Shown here one piece after another: positions 1-9,155 of a DNA stretch of 64,000 nucleotides. Position numbers and translations under genes: made by a program. Each line of letters begins with the position of its first letter. Position 1 is the first letter of the stretch. The notes beneath the pieces were generated by a model, which made no database searches, was not told the DNA's origin, and saw nothing but the letters and a program-made list of their open reading frames with translations. The DNA comes from UBA5704 sp036264355 (GTDB taxonomy: Bacteria > Acidobacteriota > Thermoanaerobaculia > Multivoradales > UBA5704), in NCBI GenBank assembly GCA_036264355.1, contig DATARD010000403.1, forward strand, positions 1-64,000, given 5' to 3'.

Positions 1-2
1 CG

Positions 3-2897
3 CAAGGCAGGACGGTCAACCGCTGCGAGGGGATCGCTTTCACCGGCGGCTGCACGGACACCAACGAGTTCAACTTCCTGGTGGTCAAGACCATGCGCAG
101 CATGGGGGTCTGCTACCTCGAGAATCAGGCCCGAGTCTGACACGGCCCCACGGTCTCAAGTTTGGGACCATCGTTCGGACGCGGGGCCATGACGAATGGC
201 TACACGGATATCAAGAACACCGACATGATGTTGATCATGGGTGGGAATCCCGCGGAGAACCACCCCTGCGGCTTCAAATGGGCGATCGAGGCGAAGCGGG
301 TGCGCAACGCCAAGATGATCGTGGTCGATCCGCGCTTCACGCGGACCGCCGCCACCGCCGACATGTTCCTGCAGATCCGCGCCAGCTCGGACATCGCGTT
401 CCTCGGCGCCATGATCAGCTACGCGATCGCCAACAACCGTCTGGCCAAGGACTATCTGGTCAACTATACGAACGCCTCCTTCATCGTGAAGGAAGGCTTC
501 AAGCTGCCGGAAGACGGGCTGTATTCGGGGTTCAACCCCACCACCCAGGTCTACGACAAGTCGACCTGGAACTACGAGGAAGGCGGCAACCTGACCGGCA
601 AGCCGGTCGCGGCTCCGACGGCGGCGGCTGCTCCGGCGCCTGCTCCCGCCCCGGCTCCGGCAGCCGCCAAGCCTGCCGCCCCTGCCTCCCCCGGGGCATC
701 TGCCGGCTCGGCGAGCCATGACGCCGGTGCCAAAGGCGCCACCGGCGCCGGCGGCGGCGGCGAGGCTCCCAAGGGTCTCTACCCCACCGCCGCGGTCGTC
801 GGCGGACAGGGCAGCGCGGGCGCTCCGCCGGCGACTCTGCCGCAGAACGTCGCCTACGATCTGTCGCTCCAGCATCCGCGCTGCGTCTTCCAACTGCTCA
901 AGCAGCAGTTCTCGCGCTACACACCGGAGATGGTCGAGCGGGTGACTGGCATTCCGAAGGACAAGTTCCTCAAGGCCGCCGACCTCTTTACCTCCGTCCG
1001 CAAAGACGGCGACATGAAGAAGGCCGCCACGATCATCTACGCGGTCGGCTGGACGCAGCACACCTTCGGCTCGCAGATCATCCGCACCGCGGCCATCCTG
1101 CAACTGCTCATGGGGAACGTCGGCCGGGCCGGCGGCGGCGTGAACGCTCTGCGCGGTCACTCCAATATCCAGGGCGCCACCGACATGGCCGGCATCTTCG
1201 ACAACCTGCCGGGCTATCTGAAGGTCCCCTCCCCCGCGGACACCGATTTCGCGGCGTACACCAAACGCATCACGCCCACAGCGTCGAAGCCCACGGAATG
1301 GGACTCCTTCAACTATTGGGGGAATACTCCCAAGTTCGCCGTCTCCCTCCTCAAATCGCTGTACGGAGACGCGGCGACCAAGGAAAACGACTGGGCCTTC
1401 AACTACCTGCCCAAGGTGGACCGCAACTACTCGTGGACCCAGATCTGGGACAACATGTACCAGGGCAAGGTCAAGGGCATCTTCGCCTTCGGCATGAACG
1501 GCGTCGCCATCGGTCCGGACTCGCAGAAGAACATCGAGGCGCTCAAGAAGGCCGAGTGGCTGGTGGTCGGCGAGATCTATCCCGACGAGACGAGCGAGTT
1601 CTGGATGGCGCCGGGAATCACCAAGGACGAGATGGCGAAGATCCAGACGACCGTCTACCGCCTCCCCTGCGCGGGGTTCGCGGAGAAAGACGGCTCGATG
1701 ACCAACTCGTCGCGCTGGCTGCAGTGGAAGAACGTGGCGCTGCCGCCTCCCGGGCAGGCGCGGCTGGACCAGGACATCCTGGCGCAGATCTTCCTCAAGG
1801 TGCGGGAGCTGTATAAAAAGGACGGCGGGAAGTTCCCCGATCCCATCCTCAACCTCACCTGGGCCTACACCGATCCGCGCCATCCGTCGCTCTCGGAGGT
1901 GGCCAAGGAGATCAACGGCAAGGCGCTGGCGGATCTCGAGGACCCGGTCACCAAGCAGCAGATCAAGGCGGGCCAGCAGCTTCCCGGCTTCGCCTGGCTG
2001 AAGGACGACGGCACCACCGCCTCCGCCAACTGGATCTACTGCGGAAGCTGGACTGAAGCCGGCTCGCAGATGGCGCGGCGCGGCACCGAAGATCCGTCCG
2101 GTCTCGGCATCTATCCGAACTGGGGATGGTCGTGGCCGGCCAACCGCCGCGTGCTCTACAACCGCGCCTCGTGCGATCCGGCCGGCAAGCCGTACGACCC
2201 CGAGCGCCGGCAGGTGTGGTGGAACGAGGCGGCGAAGAAGTGGGTCGGAAACGACGTGCCCGACTTCAAGGTGGACTCGCCGCCGAGCGCGCACATGGGG
2301 CCGTTCATCATGAACGCGGAGGGGATCGGTCGTCTCTTCGCGCCGCTGGCCTTCTTCGCCGACGGTCCATTCCCGGAGCATTACGAGCCGATCGAAAGCC
2401 CGGTGGCGAATCCGTTCCATCCGCAGCAGTCGAACAACCCGGTGGTCAAGAGATTCTCCACGCCGGCGGACAAGTTCTCCAAGACAGGTGACGAGTTCAA
2501 CGTCATCTGCACCACCTACCGGCTCACCGAGCACTACCACTACTGGACCAAGAACAACCCGATGAACGTGCAGCTCATCCCCGAGCCGTTCATCGAGATC
2601 CCGGTCGAGCTGGCGAAGCAACTGGGTGTGACGGGCGGTGAAAAGCTCAAGGTGACGAGCGCGCGGAGCTTCTACATCGCCAAGGCGTTCGTCACCAAGC
2701 GCATCAAGCCGATGAAGATCGACGGCAAGGAGGTCTTCCAGATCGGCATTCCGATCCACCAGGGCTTCCGCGGCATCGCGGAGGACGAAGGACGGAACGA
2801 AAAGACGCTGGTCAACCGGCTCTCCCCCACCGTGTTCGATCCGAACGCATACACGCCCGAGTTCAAGGGCTTCATGGTCAAGGTCGAGAAGGCATAG
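3..2897 (+). CDS. fdnG: Formate dehydrogenase-N type alpha subunit, selenocysteine-containing (5' end missing)
   Basis: Catalytic Mo/W-bis-MGD subunit of a membrane-bound, periplasm-facing formate dehydrogenase that oxidises formate to CO2. The window opens inside the gene; 964 residues are visible, starting in the molybdopterin oxidoreductase region. The segment NRCEGIAF...YLENQARV is followed by TGA (138-140) and then HGPTVSSL...FGRGAMTN, the family's active-site context in which that codon is Sec. The MGGNPAENHP motif follows. Frame 3 stays open apart from this single TGA to the TAG at 2895-2897. An Ala/Pro/Gly-rich insert of roughly 70-80 residues (about nt 600-840) sits between the KSTWNYEE and LQHPRCVF motifs and is absent from E. 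coli FdnG. The beta, gamma and FdhE genes follow directly. The Tat signal and N-terminal 4Fe-4S cysteines would lie upstream of the window. The family call is secure; the physiological direction is inferred. Confidence 0.95.
138..169 (+). other. UGA selenocysteine codon with bacterial SECIS hairpin
   Basis: TGA at 138-140 lies in frame within fdnG. Eleven nucleotides later, GGTCTC (152-157) pairs with GGGACC (164-169, one G-U) around the six-base loop AAGTTT. Stem distance, loop size and the central GU of the loop match the E. coli fdhF/fdnG SECIS (loop AGGUCU), which SelB recognises. The organism should therefore have selA/selB/selC elsewhere. Confidence 0.9.
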
Positions 2898-2906
2898 GGG
2901 GACGCC

Positions 2907-3806
2907 ATGAGCCAAGCGAATCTGGAAATCCGCAGAATCTCCGGCCATTCGGGTCCCGTCCCCGGCGTCGGCCTCAAGCGCGAGAGCGAGGTCGCGAAGC
3001 TGATCGACACCACCACCTGCATCGGCTGCAAAGCCTGCGAGGTCGCCTGCCTGGAGTGGAACGGCCTCTCCTTCAGCGATACGACCTTCGACAACAGCTA
3101 TCAGACGATGCCGGATACGTCCTGGAACTTCTGGAACCTGATCCGGTTCAACGAGTACGAGCCGGACGACGGCGGCAATCTGATGCTGCTGATGCGCAAA
3201 GATCAGTGCATGCACTGCGAAGAGCCGGGCTGCCTGATCGCCTGCCCGGCCGACGGCGCCATCGTGCAGTACGCCAACGGCATCGTCGACTTCCACCAGG
3301 ACCAGTGCATCGGCTGCGGGTATTGCCTCTCCGGCTGCCCGTTCAACATCCCGAAATTCAGCCCCACCTCGCGCAAGGTGTTCAAGTGCACGCTCTGCGC
3401 GGACCGGGTCAGCGAGGGGCTGGAGCCCGCCTGCATCAAGGCCTGCCCCACCGGCTGCCTCCATTTCGGCACCAAGGAGGAGATGACCGCGCTGGGCGAG
3501 AGCCGCGCGCTGCAGCTCCGCGAGCAGTCGGGTTTCGCGCACGCCGGCGTCTACGATCCCTCCGGCGTCGGCGGCACCCACGTCCTCTACGTGCTGCACG
3601 ACGCCACCAACCCCGAGGCCTATGGCGGCCTGCCGAAAGATCCGCACGTGCCGTGGACGGTACGGCTGTGGAAATATCCTCTCAAGTGGCTCGGCAACTT
3701 CGCGATGATCGCCGGCGCGGTCGGTATCTTCGTCCACTACCTGCGGTTCGGACCGAAGACCGTCGAGCCGGACCTCGAGATCCCCAAGAAGGGAGAGCAG
3801 CCATGA
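2907..3806 (+). CDS. fdnH: Formate dehydrogenase-N beta subunit (iron-sulfur)
   Basis: Electron-transfer subunit (299 aa) carrying four predicted [4Fe-4S] clusters from FdnG to the cytochrome b subunit. Four cysteine groups are visible: CIGCKACEVAC near residue 38, CMHCEEPGC...CP near 95, CIGCGYCLSGCP near 130, and CTLC...CIKACPTGC near 155-180. A single C-terminal membrane helix (WLGNFAMIAGAVGIFVHYL, about residues 251-270) matches the FdnH/FdoH anchor. Start ATG 2907 is 9 bp after fdnG, preceded by the purine-rich AGGGGGA. The stop overlaps the fdnI start (ATGA, 3803-3806), indicating translational coupling. Confidence 0.95.
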   Translation: MSQANLEIRRISGHSGPVPGVGLKRESEVAKLIDTTTCIGCKACEVACLEWNGLSFSDTTFDNSYQTMPDTSWNFWNLIRFNEYEPDDGGNLMLLMRKDQCMHCEEPGCLIACPADGAIVQYANGIVDFHQDQCIGCGYCLSGCPFNIPKFSPTSRKVFKCTLCADRVSEGLEPACIKACPTGCLHFGTKEEMTALGESRALQLREQSGFAHAGVYDPSGVGGTHVLYVLHDATNPEAYGGLPKDPHVPWTVRLWKYPLKWLGNFAMIAGAVGIFVHYLRFGPKTVEPDLEIPKKGEQP

Positions 3807-4483
3807 GCCGGCAAGCGCAACTGCTTCCGAACGGACGGGTGCTGCGGTATTCGTTCTCCGAACGGCTCATGCATTGGGTGTCGGGGGTGTCCTACGTCTA
3901 TCTCCTGCTCACCGGCCTCGCCTTCTGGACTCCGTGGCTCTTCTGGCTCGCCGTCGTCCTCGGCGGCGCCACGCTGTCGCGCGAGCTGCACCCGTGGGCG
4001 GGCGTGATCTTCGTGATCTCGGTGATCTGGATGTACCGCGTCTGGGCGTCGCAGATGAAGAGCACGGAACGCGACAAACAGTGGTGGCACTCGCTCAAGC
4101 ATTACATCCGCAACGAGGACGACGAGCTGCCCTCCGAGGACCGGTTCAACGCCGGCCAGAAGGCGCTCTTCTGGGGCTTCTTCTGGTGCGGCCTGGTGCT
4201 GCTCCTCACCGGCCTGATCCTCTGGGAGCCGCACTGGATTCCGTGGAACCTACACATCCTGAGGCTGCTCGCCATCATCCTGCATCCGATCGCCGCGCTG
4301 ATCACGATCGCCCTGTTCATGATCCACGTCTACATGGGCACCGCGGTCGAGCGCGGCTCGTTCGGCTCGGTCATCCGCGGCGACGTGTCGCGCCGATGGG
4401 CGGCCCGCTACCATCGGGCCTGGTACGACCAGATCGTTCACAACGAAGAGCAGACTGCGCCGGCGGCACCGGCGAAGGAATGA
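3803..4483 (+). CDS. fdnI: Formate dehydrogenase-N gamma subunit, cytochrome b556
   Basis: Membrane cytochrome b subunit (226 aa) that passes electrons from FdnH to quinone. Four hydrophobic segments are seen, about residues 28-52, 62-80, 117-137 and 150-170. Candidate haem histidines are in SERLMHW, the RELHPW segment, and LHPIAAL...MIHVYMGT near the end, the usual FdnI pattern. The ATG overlaps the fdnH stop by 4 bp, and the stop overlaps the fdhE start by 4 bp (ATGA 4480-4483), so all four genes form one tightly coupled operon. A short Ala/Pro-rich tail ends the protein. Confidence 0.94.
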   Translation: MSRQAQLLPNGRVLRYSFSERLMHWVSGVSYVYLLLTGLAFWTPWLFWLAVVLGGATLSRELHPWAGVIFVISVIWMYRVWASQMKSTERDKQWWHSLKHYIRNEDDELPSEDRFNAGQKALFWGFFWCGLVLLLTGLILWEPHWIPWNLHILRLLAIILHPIAALITIALFMIHVYMGTAVERGSFGSVIRGDVSRRWAARYHRAWYDQIVHNEEQTAPAAPAKE

Positions 4484-5304
4484 TCACCCGGAAGTGGGAC
4501 CAGCGCATCGCAAGAGCGCAGGAGCTCGCCGCAACCTATCCCTTTGCGGTCGAGGGCCTGCGCTTTTACGAGCACATCGCGAGCTTCCAGAAATCGCTCT
4601 ACGCACAATTCGGAGCCGGAAACGGCGCGGGGAAGAAAACCCGCGCCCCCGGCTCGCTGCGCGATGAGCTCGAGCTGTTCCGTCTCCTCCCCTGGTTCGC
4701 GTCCTATCTCGGCTTCATCACAGACATCGCACCGCCTCCCCTCGCGGGCGCCGCCGCCGAGCTCAACGCCGCGGGAGCCGCGCGCTGGGAAGAGGTCCTG
4801 GATGAATTCTGGCGTTCCGACGGGCAGGGAGAGGTGCGGCTCAACGACGCCGAGACCCTGTTCGCCTGGACCTTCCTGCAACCCTACGCCGAGCACCTCG
4901 CCGATTGCACCGAGCCGCTGGAGATCCACGACACGCCCCCTCTCTGTCCGCTCTGCAACGCGCCGCCGCAAGTCGGAGTCCTGCGCCCCCTGGGAGACGG
5001 CGGCAAGCGGTCTCTCGTCTGCTCCCTCTGCGCCACGGAATGGGATTTCCGCCGCATCGTCTGTCCCACCTGCGGCGAAGAGAACGTCGACAAGCTCCCC
5101 GTCTTCGCCGCCAATGCCGCCGACGCGCTGAGCTACATCCGCGTCGAAGCCTGCGACACCTGTCACCACTACATCAAGACGATCGACATGACGAAAAACG
5201 GCCACGCCGTGCCGGTGGTCGACGAGCTCGCGGCCATCCCCCTCAGCCTGTGGGCGGCGGACAAGGGGTATTCGAAGCTGGTGGCCAATTTGCTGGGGGT
5301 GTGA
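4480..5304 (+). CDS. fdhE: Formate dehydrogenase accessory protein FdhE
   Basis: Cytoplasmic maturation factor (274 aa) for membrane formate dehydrogenases, thought to act on the alpha-beta subunits before Tat export. It has the family's paired CxxC motifs: CPLC, CSLC, CPTC and CDTC between about residues 160 and 235, forming a rubredoxin-like region. The N-terminal half is helical without motifs. The ATG overlaps the fdnI stop. Length is close to E. coli FdhE (309 aa), slightly short at the N-terminus. Context and motifs agree, so the assignment is secure. Confidence 0.92.
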   Translation: MITRKWDQRIARAQELAATYPFAVEGLRFYEHIASFQKSLYAQFGAGNGAGKKTRAPGSLRDELELFRLLPWFASYLGFITDIAPPPLAGAAAELNAAGAARWEEVLDEFWRSDGQGEVRLNDAETLFAWTFLQPYAEHLADCTEPLEIHDTPPLCPLCNAPPQVGVLRPLGDGGKRSLVCSLCATEWDFRRIVCPTCGEENVDKLPVFAANAADALSYIRVEACDTCHHYIKTIDMTKNGHAVPVVDELAAIPLSLWAADKGYSKLVANLLGV

Positions 5305-5322
5305 GGTTGTATACTCATCTCC

Positions 5323-5541
5323 ATGAGCCCCCTTCTCGCCGAAGCTGTCAAGCTGAGCGTTCCGGAGCGCATCGAGCTCGTCGAAGCCATCTGGGACACG
5401 ATCGCTGCGGATCCGGCCACGCTGCCCCTTTCCGAAGCCCACAGAGAAGAGCTCGACCGGCGCCTCAAGGATCTCGCTGATGATCCCGATGCCGGGAGCC
5501 CCTGGGAAGAGGTCCGCGCCCGCCTCGAACAGATTCCGTGA
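5323..5541 (+). CDS. Type II antitoxin, putative addiction module component
   Basis: 72-aa protein with the pattern of the short 'putative addiction module component' family (Pfam Unstab_antitox): AVKLSVPERIELVEAIWDTI at the N-terminus and a C-terminal EELDRRLKDL...PGSPWEEVRARL-type segment. It should neutralise the RelE/ParE-like toxin encoded next, whose GTG start overlaps this stop. A TATACT box lies 14 bp before the ATG, just past the fdhE stop. The first ~30 nt and upstream sequence are repeated in degenerate form at 5899-5948. Confidence 0.88.
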   Translation: MSPLLAEAVKLSVPERIELVEAIWDTIAADPATLPLSEAHREELDRRLKDLADDPDAGSPWEEVRARLEQIP

Positions 5542-5858
5542 GCCTGCCGGTCATTATCCGGCCCTTGGCCGAATTCGATCTGCGGGAAGCCCAGCGTTGG
5601 TACGAAGGACAACAACCTGGCCTCGGGGCCAGGTTCCGAGCCAGCGTTGACGCCGCCCTCCAAGTCATCTCCGGTTCCCCTCGAATTTTTCCGGTCGTCC
5701 ACGAAGGAATTCGCCGGGCGTCGGTCAAGCGCTTCCCCTACGTCCTGTACTTCCTGCTCCAGGAGCATCGGATCGTCCTCGTCGCCTGCCTTCACGTCCG
5801 GCGCGGCCCTCGCATCCTGGCAGCTCGGCTCAAGGCTCCTCCGTCAAAAGGCGGGTGA
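5538..5858 (+). CDS. RelE/ParE family toxin
   Basis: 106-aa basic protein of the ParE/RelE fold. It has the N-terminal PLAEFDLREAQRWYE helix and the family's C-terminal strands RRASVKRFPYVLYFLL and RIVLVACLHVRRGPRIL. It starts at GTG 5538 overlapping the antitoxin stop, the normal arrangement for this family. The target (gyrase or ribosome-dependent mRNA cleavage) cannot be decided from sequence. Confidence 0.87.
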   Translation: MSLPVIIRPLAEFDLREAQRWYEGQQPGLGARFRASVDAALQVISGSPRIFPVVHEGIRRASVKRFPYVLYFLLQEHRIVLVACLHVRRGPRILAARLKAPPSKGG

Positions 5859-5898
5859 ATCCGGAGCTTCTCCTCTTCGACCGGTGTGGAAACCGCAC

Positions 5899-5975
5899 CT
5901 TGTATAAATTGCCTTATGAGCCCTACCCTTCTCGCCGAAGCCGTCAAGTCAGACTGTTGGGAGGAAAGGGAATGA
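5899..5975 (+). pseudogene. Truncated second copy of the addiction-module antitoxin start
   Basis: The TTGTATA box, an ATG at 5916 and the codons MSPTLLAEAVK reproduce the promoter and first 11 codons of the intact antitoxin at 5323 (MSPLLAEAVK). After AAG (5946-5948) similarity stops and the frame ends at 5973. No toxin follows. This is a broken duplicate lying right at the edge of the NRPS remnants. Confidence 0.7.
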
Positions 5976-6061
5976 TCCGGGCTCTCGCGCTGCTCTTCCT
6001 CCTTCTGCTCGCTCCCGCGCTGTCCCTGGCGGCGCCACCGCGGTGGAGCCGGAGGTGTAGA
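5972..6061 (+). pseudogene. Orphan signal-peptide fragment
   Basis: ATG 5972 opens a 29-codon frame, MIRALALLFLLLLAP..., with a textbook signal peptide ending near LSLAAPP. It then runs into sequence that, on the other strand, is the TSGST motif of an adenylation domain (about 6037). A secreted-protein gene and the NRPS gene therefore seem to have been joined here, each losing its remainder. A short real peptide is possible but less likely. Confidence 0.45.
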
Positions 6062-7771
6062 TGAGGTAGGCGGCGGTGTCGCGAACCGGACCGGCCGGCC
6101 GGCCGCCCTCTCCCCTGCGGAGAGGGCCCACCCCCGCATCCGCCGCGATCGCCTCCAGCCGCGCCTGCGGATACGCCGGATCGAGCGGCACATACGCCCC
6201 TCCCGCTTTGAGGATCGCCAGCAGGCCGGCCACCATCGCCGCGTCCCGCCGCGCGCACAGCCCCAGCCGATCCGCCCAGGCGTTGAGCTCGCGATAGCTC
6301 CAGCGCTCCTCGCCGACGATCAGCGCGACCGCGTCCGGGGTCTTCTCCACCTGGGCTTCGAACAGCTCGTGCAGCAAGGCTTTTCCGGTCTCTTCATCGT
6401 CCGCGTTGTCCGTGTCGTTCCACTCCACCAGCACCTGGTGGCGCTCCGCGACGGACAGCAGCGGGAGATCGGCGCTCCGGGTCGTGGGATCGCTCACCGC
6501 GGCGTCGAGCCAGCGGACGAGATGGCCGGCGAGGCGGTCGATCGTGGTGGCGTCGAACAGCTCGGTGGAGTATTCGAGATCGCCTTCCAGCCGGTCGTCC
6601 ACCTTCGCCAGGGAGAGGCTGAGATCGAACATCGCGGTGCCAGTCTCAGAACACCCGGCAGGCAGCGGAATGAGGTCGAGGCCGGGCACCTCGGTCCGCG
6701 TCACCGGGGTGTTCTGGAGCGCGAGCATCATCTGGAAGAGCGGATTCCTCCCCGCCAGCCGTTCCGGCGCCAGCTCCTCGACGATCCTTTCGAAAGGCAG
6801 GTCCTGGTGCGCGTAGGCACCGTGCGCGGCGGCCCGCGCGCGGGCGAGCAGGGTGCGCACGTCGACGTCTCCGACATTTCCGGAAAGATCGATCCGCAGG
6901 GCGAGGGTGTTGACGAAGAAGCCCACCAGCCCTTCGATCTCCTCGCGGTTGCGGTTCGCGATCGGCGTGCCCACCACCAGGTCGTCCTGGCTCGCGGCAC
7001 GGCCGAGCACGGCACTGAAGGCGGCGAGGAGGAGCATGAAGAGGGTGGCGTCCTCGCGGCGGCAGAGATCGCGCAGTCGGGTGGCCAGTGCGGCCGGCAC
7101 GGTCAGGGGCCGGCGGCTTCGTGGCTCCGCGCGACCCCGTCGAGGTCGCGCTTGTCGGCAAGGGCGGCAGTGGCGAGGGGAGGCCGTGGCAGAACGCCTC
7201 GTAGAGCGCGGCCAGCTCGCGCAGCAGCACGCCGCACGACCAGCCGTCCGAGACGATGTGGTGCATGGTGAGAAGCGCGACGTGCTCCTCGGCACCTAAG
7301 CCCAGCAAGGTGGCGCGCAGCAGCAGGCCGCGTTCGAGGTCGAACGGCCGCGCGGCTTCCTCACCGGCCAGACGGGCCGCTTCGGCGGTGCGAGCTCGCT
7401 CCGGCAAGCCGGTGATATCCACCAGCCGGCAGACGACGGCCGGCTCCGGCGCGACGAGTTGGAAGGGGCGGCCCTCGAGCTCGCCGAAGGTGGTGCGCAG
7501 CGCCTCGTGGCGGCGGACGATCGCGGCCAGGGCGGCGAGCAGAGCGTCCGTCTCCAGGCGGCCGGCTAGGCGCACCGCCACCGGGACGGTCGAGCAGCCA
7601 GAGGCGTTGCTGGGCGAAGGAGAGCGCCGGCCGCAACTCGGACGGTGCGGACGGCGCATGGCGCGGAATCGCGTCGCGCACCGGCGCCTGCACCCCCCTC
7701 TCCTTCAGCCGCAGCCGGAGGAGCTGCTGCCGCTCCGCCGAAAAGCTGCCCAGTCCCTTCAGCGCCGCCAA
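6037..7771 (-). pseudogene. NRPS condensation-adenylation module remnant, frameshifted and truncated
   Basis: Read from 7771 (TTG) leftward. An NRPS N-terminus (SAERQQLLRLRLKERG, then ALSFAQQRLWLLDR) stops near 7590. A second frame continues the condensation domain with VAVRLAGRLE...RRHEALRTTF and the catalytic HHIVSDGWS motif (about 7600-7170). A third frame gives LTVPAALATRLRDL...DLVVGTPIANRNR...VNTLALR and the start of an adenylation domain (ALLHELFEAQVEKTPDAVAL, LKAGGAYVPLDPAYP) to YLIYTSGST at about 6040, where similarity ends. Stretches expected between LLDR and VPVAV, after LPPLP, and between A-domain motifs are missing. A GC-rich palindrome (6109-6131) lies inside the A-domain remnant. 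It cannot encode a working module. Short-read mis-assembly of repetitive NRPS DNA is an alternative to real decay. Confidence 0.8.
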
Positions 7772-7781
7772 AGCAGCGGCC

Positions 7782-9155
7782 TCAACGCGCCGTGCCGGCC
7801 AGCGCGCCGCGGCGGGCGTAGCGGGGCACCGGGAAGCGGCGGCAGAGGGCGCGCACCTCGGCGATCACCGATTCGCGCACCGCGCCGTCCAGCTCATAGT
7901 CGCGGTCGCCCAGCGGGCGGACGGCGGCGAGCACCCGCCGCACCAGGGCGCCGCTCTGCTCCATCTCCGCCTCTCCCATCCCGCGCAGGGCCACGCTGTT
8001 GGTGCCCAGCCGGACCCCGCTCGTCACCACCGGGCTTTTCTGATCCCCCGGGATGCGGTTCTTGTTGACCACGATGTGGCAGGCCTCCAGCGCCTTCTCC
8101 GCGACGACTCCGGTCACCCCGGCGCTCGCCAGCACGTCGAGGATGACGAGATGATTGTCGGTGCCGCCGCCCACCACCGTGAAGCCGGCGGCGGCGAAGC
8201 TCGCGGCGAGCACCTTGGCGTCGGCCACGATGCGCTCGGCGAGGCGGCGGAACTCCGGATCGGCAAGCCGCGCCAAGGCGCGCGCCTTGCCGGCGATGAC
8301 GTTGAGCACCGGCGCGCCCTGGAAGAGCGGAAAGACCCCCTTCTGCATCGATTCGGCGAGCGTGCGGCCGAGGGCGTCCGGGGTCGGCGTCTCGGCGTCG
8401 CGGCCGATCAGGATCAGGCCGCCGCGCGGACCGTAGAGCTGCTTGTGGGTGCAGGTCGTGGTGATGTGGGCGTGGTCGATGGGGCTCGGGTGGAGACCCG
8501 CCGCCACCAGGCCGGCGATGTGGGTGATATCGGCGAGCAGCCAGGCGCCCACCGCGTCGGCGATGGCGCGGAAACGCGCGAAGTCGATGGTCCGCGGATA
8601 GGCGGTGGTGCCGCAGACGATCAGCTTCGGCCGGTGCTCGCGGGCGAGCGCCAGCACCGCGTCATAGTCGATCGCGCCCGCGGCCGTCAGGCCGTAGCCG
8701 ACGGCGCGGAAGGCACGGCCGGAGACCGAGACCTTGGCGCCGTGGGTGAGATGGCCGCCGGCCGAGAGGTCGAGGCCGAGGATGGTGTCGCCCGGCCGCA
8801 GCAGGCTGAACAGGACCACCTCGTTGGCGGTCGTCGCCGAATGCGGTTGCACGTTGGCATAGCGGGCGCCGAAAACCTCTTTGGCACGCTCGATGGCCAG
8901 CGTCTCGATCTCGTCGATCACCGCGCAGCCGGCGTGGAAACGGGCGCCCGGATACCCCTCGGCGGTGACGTTGCCCGCCACCGACGCGATACAGGCGAGG
9001 ACCGAGGGATCGACGATGCTCGACGCCGCGACCAGCGTCAGCACCTCGCTCTGGCGTTCGAGCTCCTTTTCGAGCAGCCCGGCGAGAAGTGGATCATCCT
9101 GGTACAGAAGGCCGACTCCGGTGTCGAGAAAAGCTCCCAATCTGGTCTCGTTCAT
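7782..9155 (-). CDS. Serine hydroxymethyltransferase-like PLP enzyme of the NRPS locus
   Basis: Intact 457-aa fold-type I PLP enzyme of the GlyA family. The PLP features are present: ANVQPHSATTAN, D209 and H212 in LADITHIAGL, K238 in TTTCTHKQLYGPRGG, and R in VTSGVRLG. However, the nearly invariant ASEN motif reads AASS (residues 43-46), the EGYPG-x-RYYGGC motif reads EGYPGARFHAGC (the catalytic Tyr replaced by His74), and FPGGQGGP reads FPLFQGAP. These lie in substrate/folate-binding parts, so it may not be a housekeeping SHMT. Threonine-transaldolase or alpha-substituted-serine enzymes of natural-product clusters are plausible relatives. ATG 9155 overlaps the upstream NRPS stop by 4 bp. The specialised function is inference. 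Confidence 0.82.
   Translation of the reverse strand: MNETRLGAFLDTGVGLLYQDDPLLAGLLEKELERQSEVLTLVAASSIVDPSVLACIASVAGNVTAEGYPGARFHAGCAVIDEIETLAIERAKEVFGARYANVQPHSATTANEVVLFSLLRPGDTILGLDLSAGGHLTHGAKVSVSGRAFRAVGYGLTAAGAIDYDAVLALAREHRPKLIVCGTTAYPRTIDFARFRAIADAVGAWLLADITHIAGLVAAGLHPSPIDHAHITTTCTHKQLYGPRGGLILIGRDAETPTPDALGRTLAESMQKGVFPLFQGAPVLNVIAGKARALARLADPEFRRLAERIVADAKVLAASFAAAGFTVVGGGTDNHLVILDVLASAGVTGVVAEKALEACHIVVNKNRIPGDQKSPVVTSGVRLGTNSVALRGMGEAEMEQSGALVRRVLAAVRPLGDRDYELDGAVRESVIAEVRALCRRFPVPRYARRGALAGTAR

Noticed and set aside
156..3737. A 1193-codon open frame on the minus strand opposite the formate dehydrogenase genes
   Set aside because: It is a by-product of high-GC codon bias in fdnG/fdnH: Arg/Gly/Asp-rich, no domains, and the opposite strand has clear conserved motifs.
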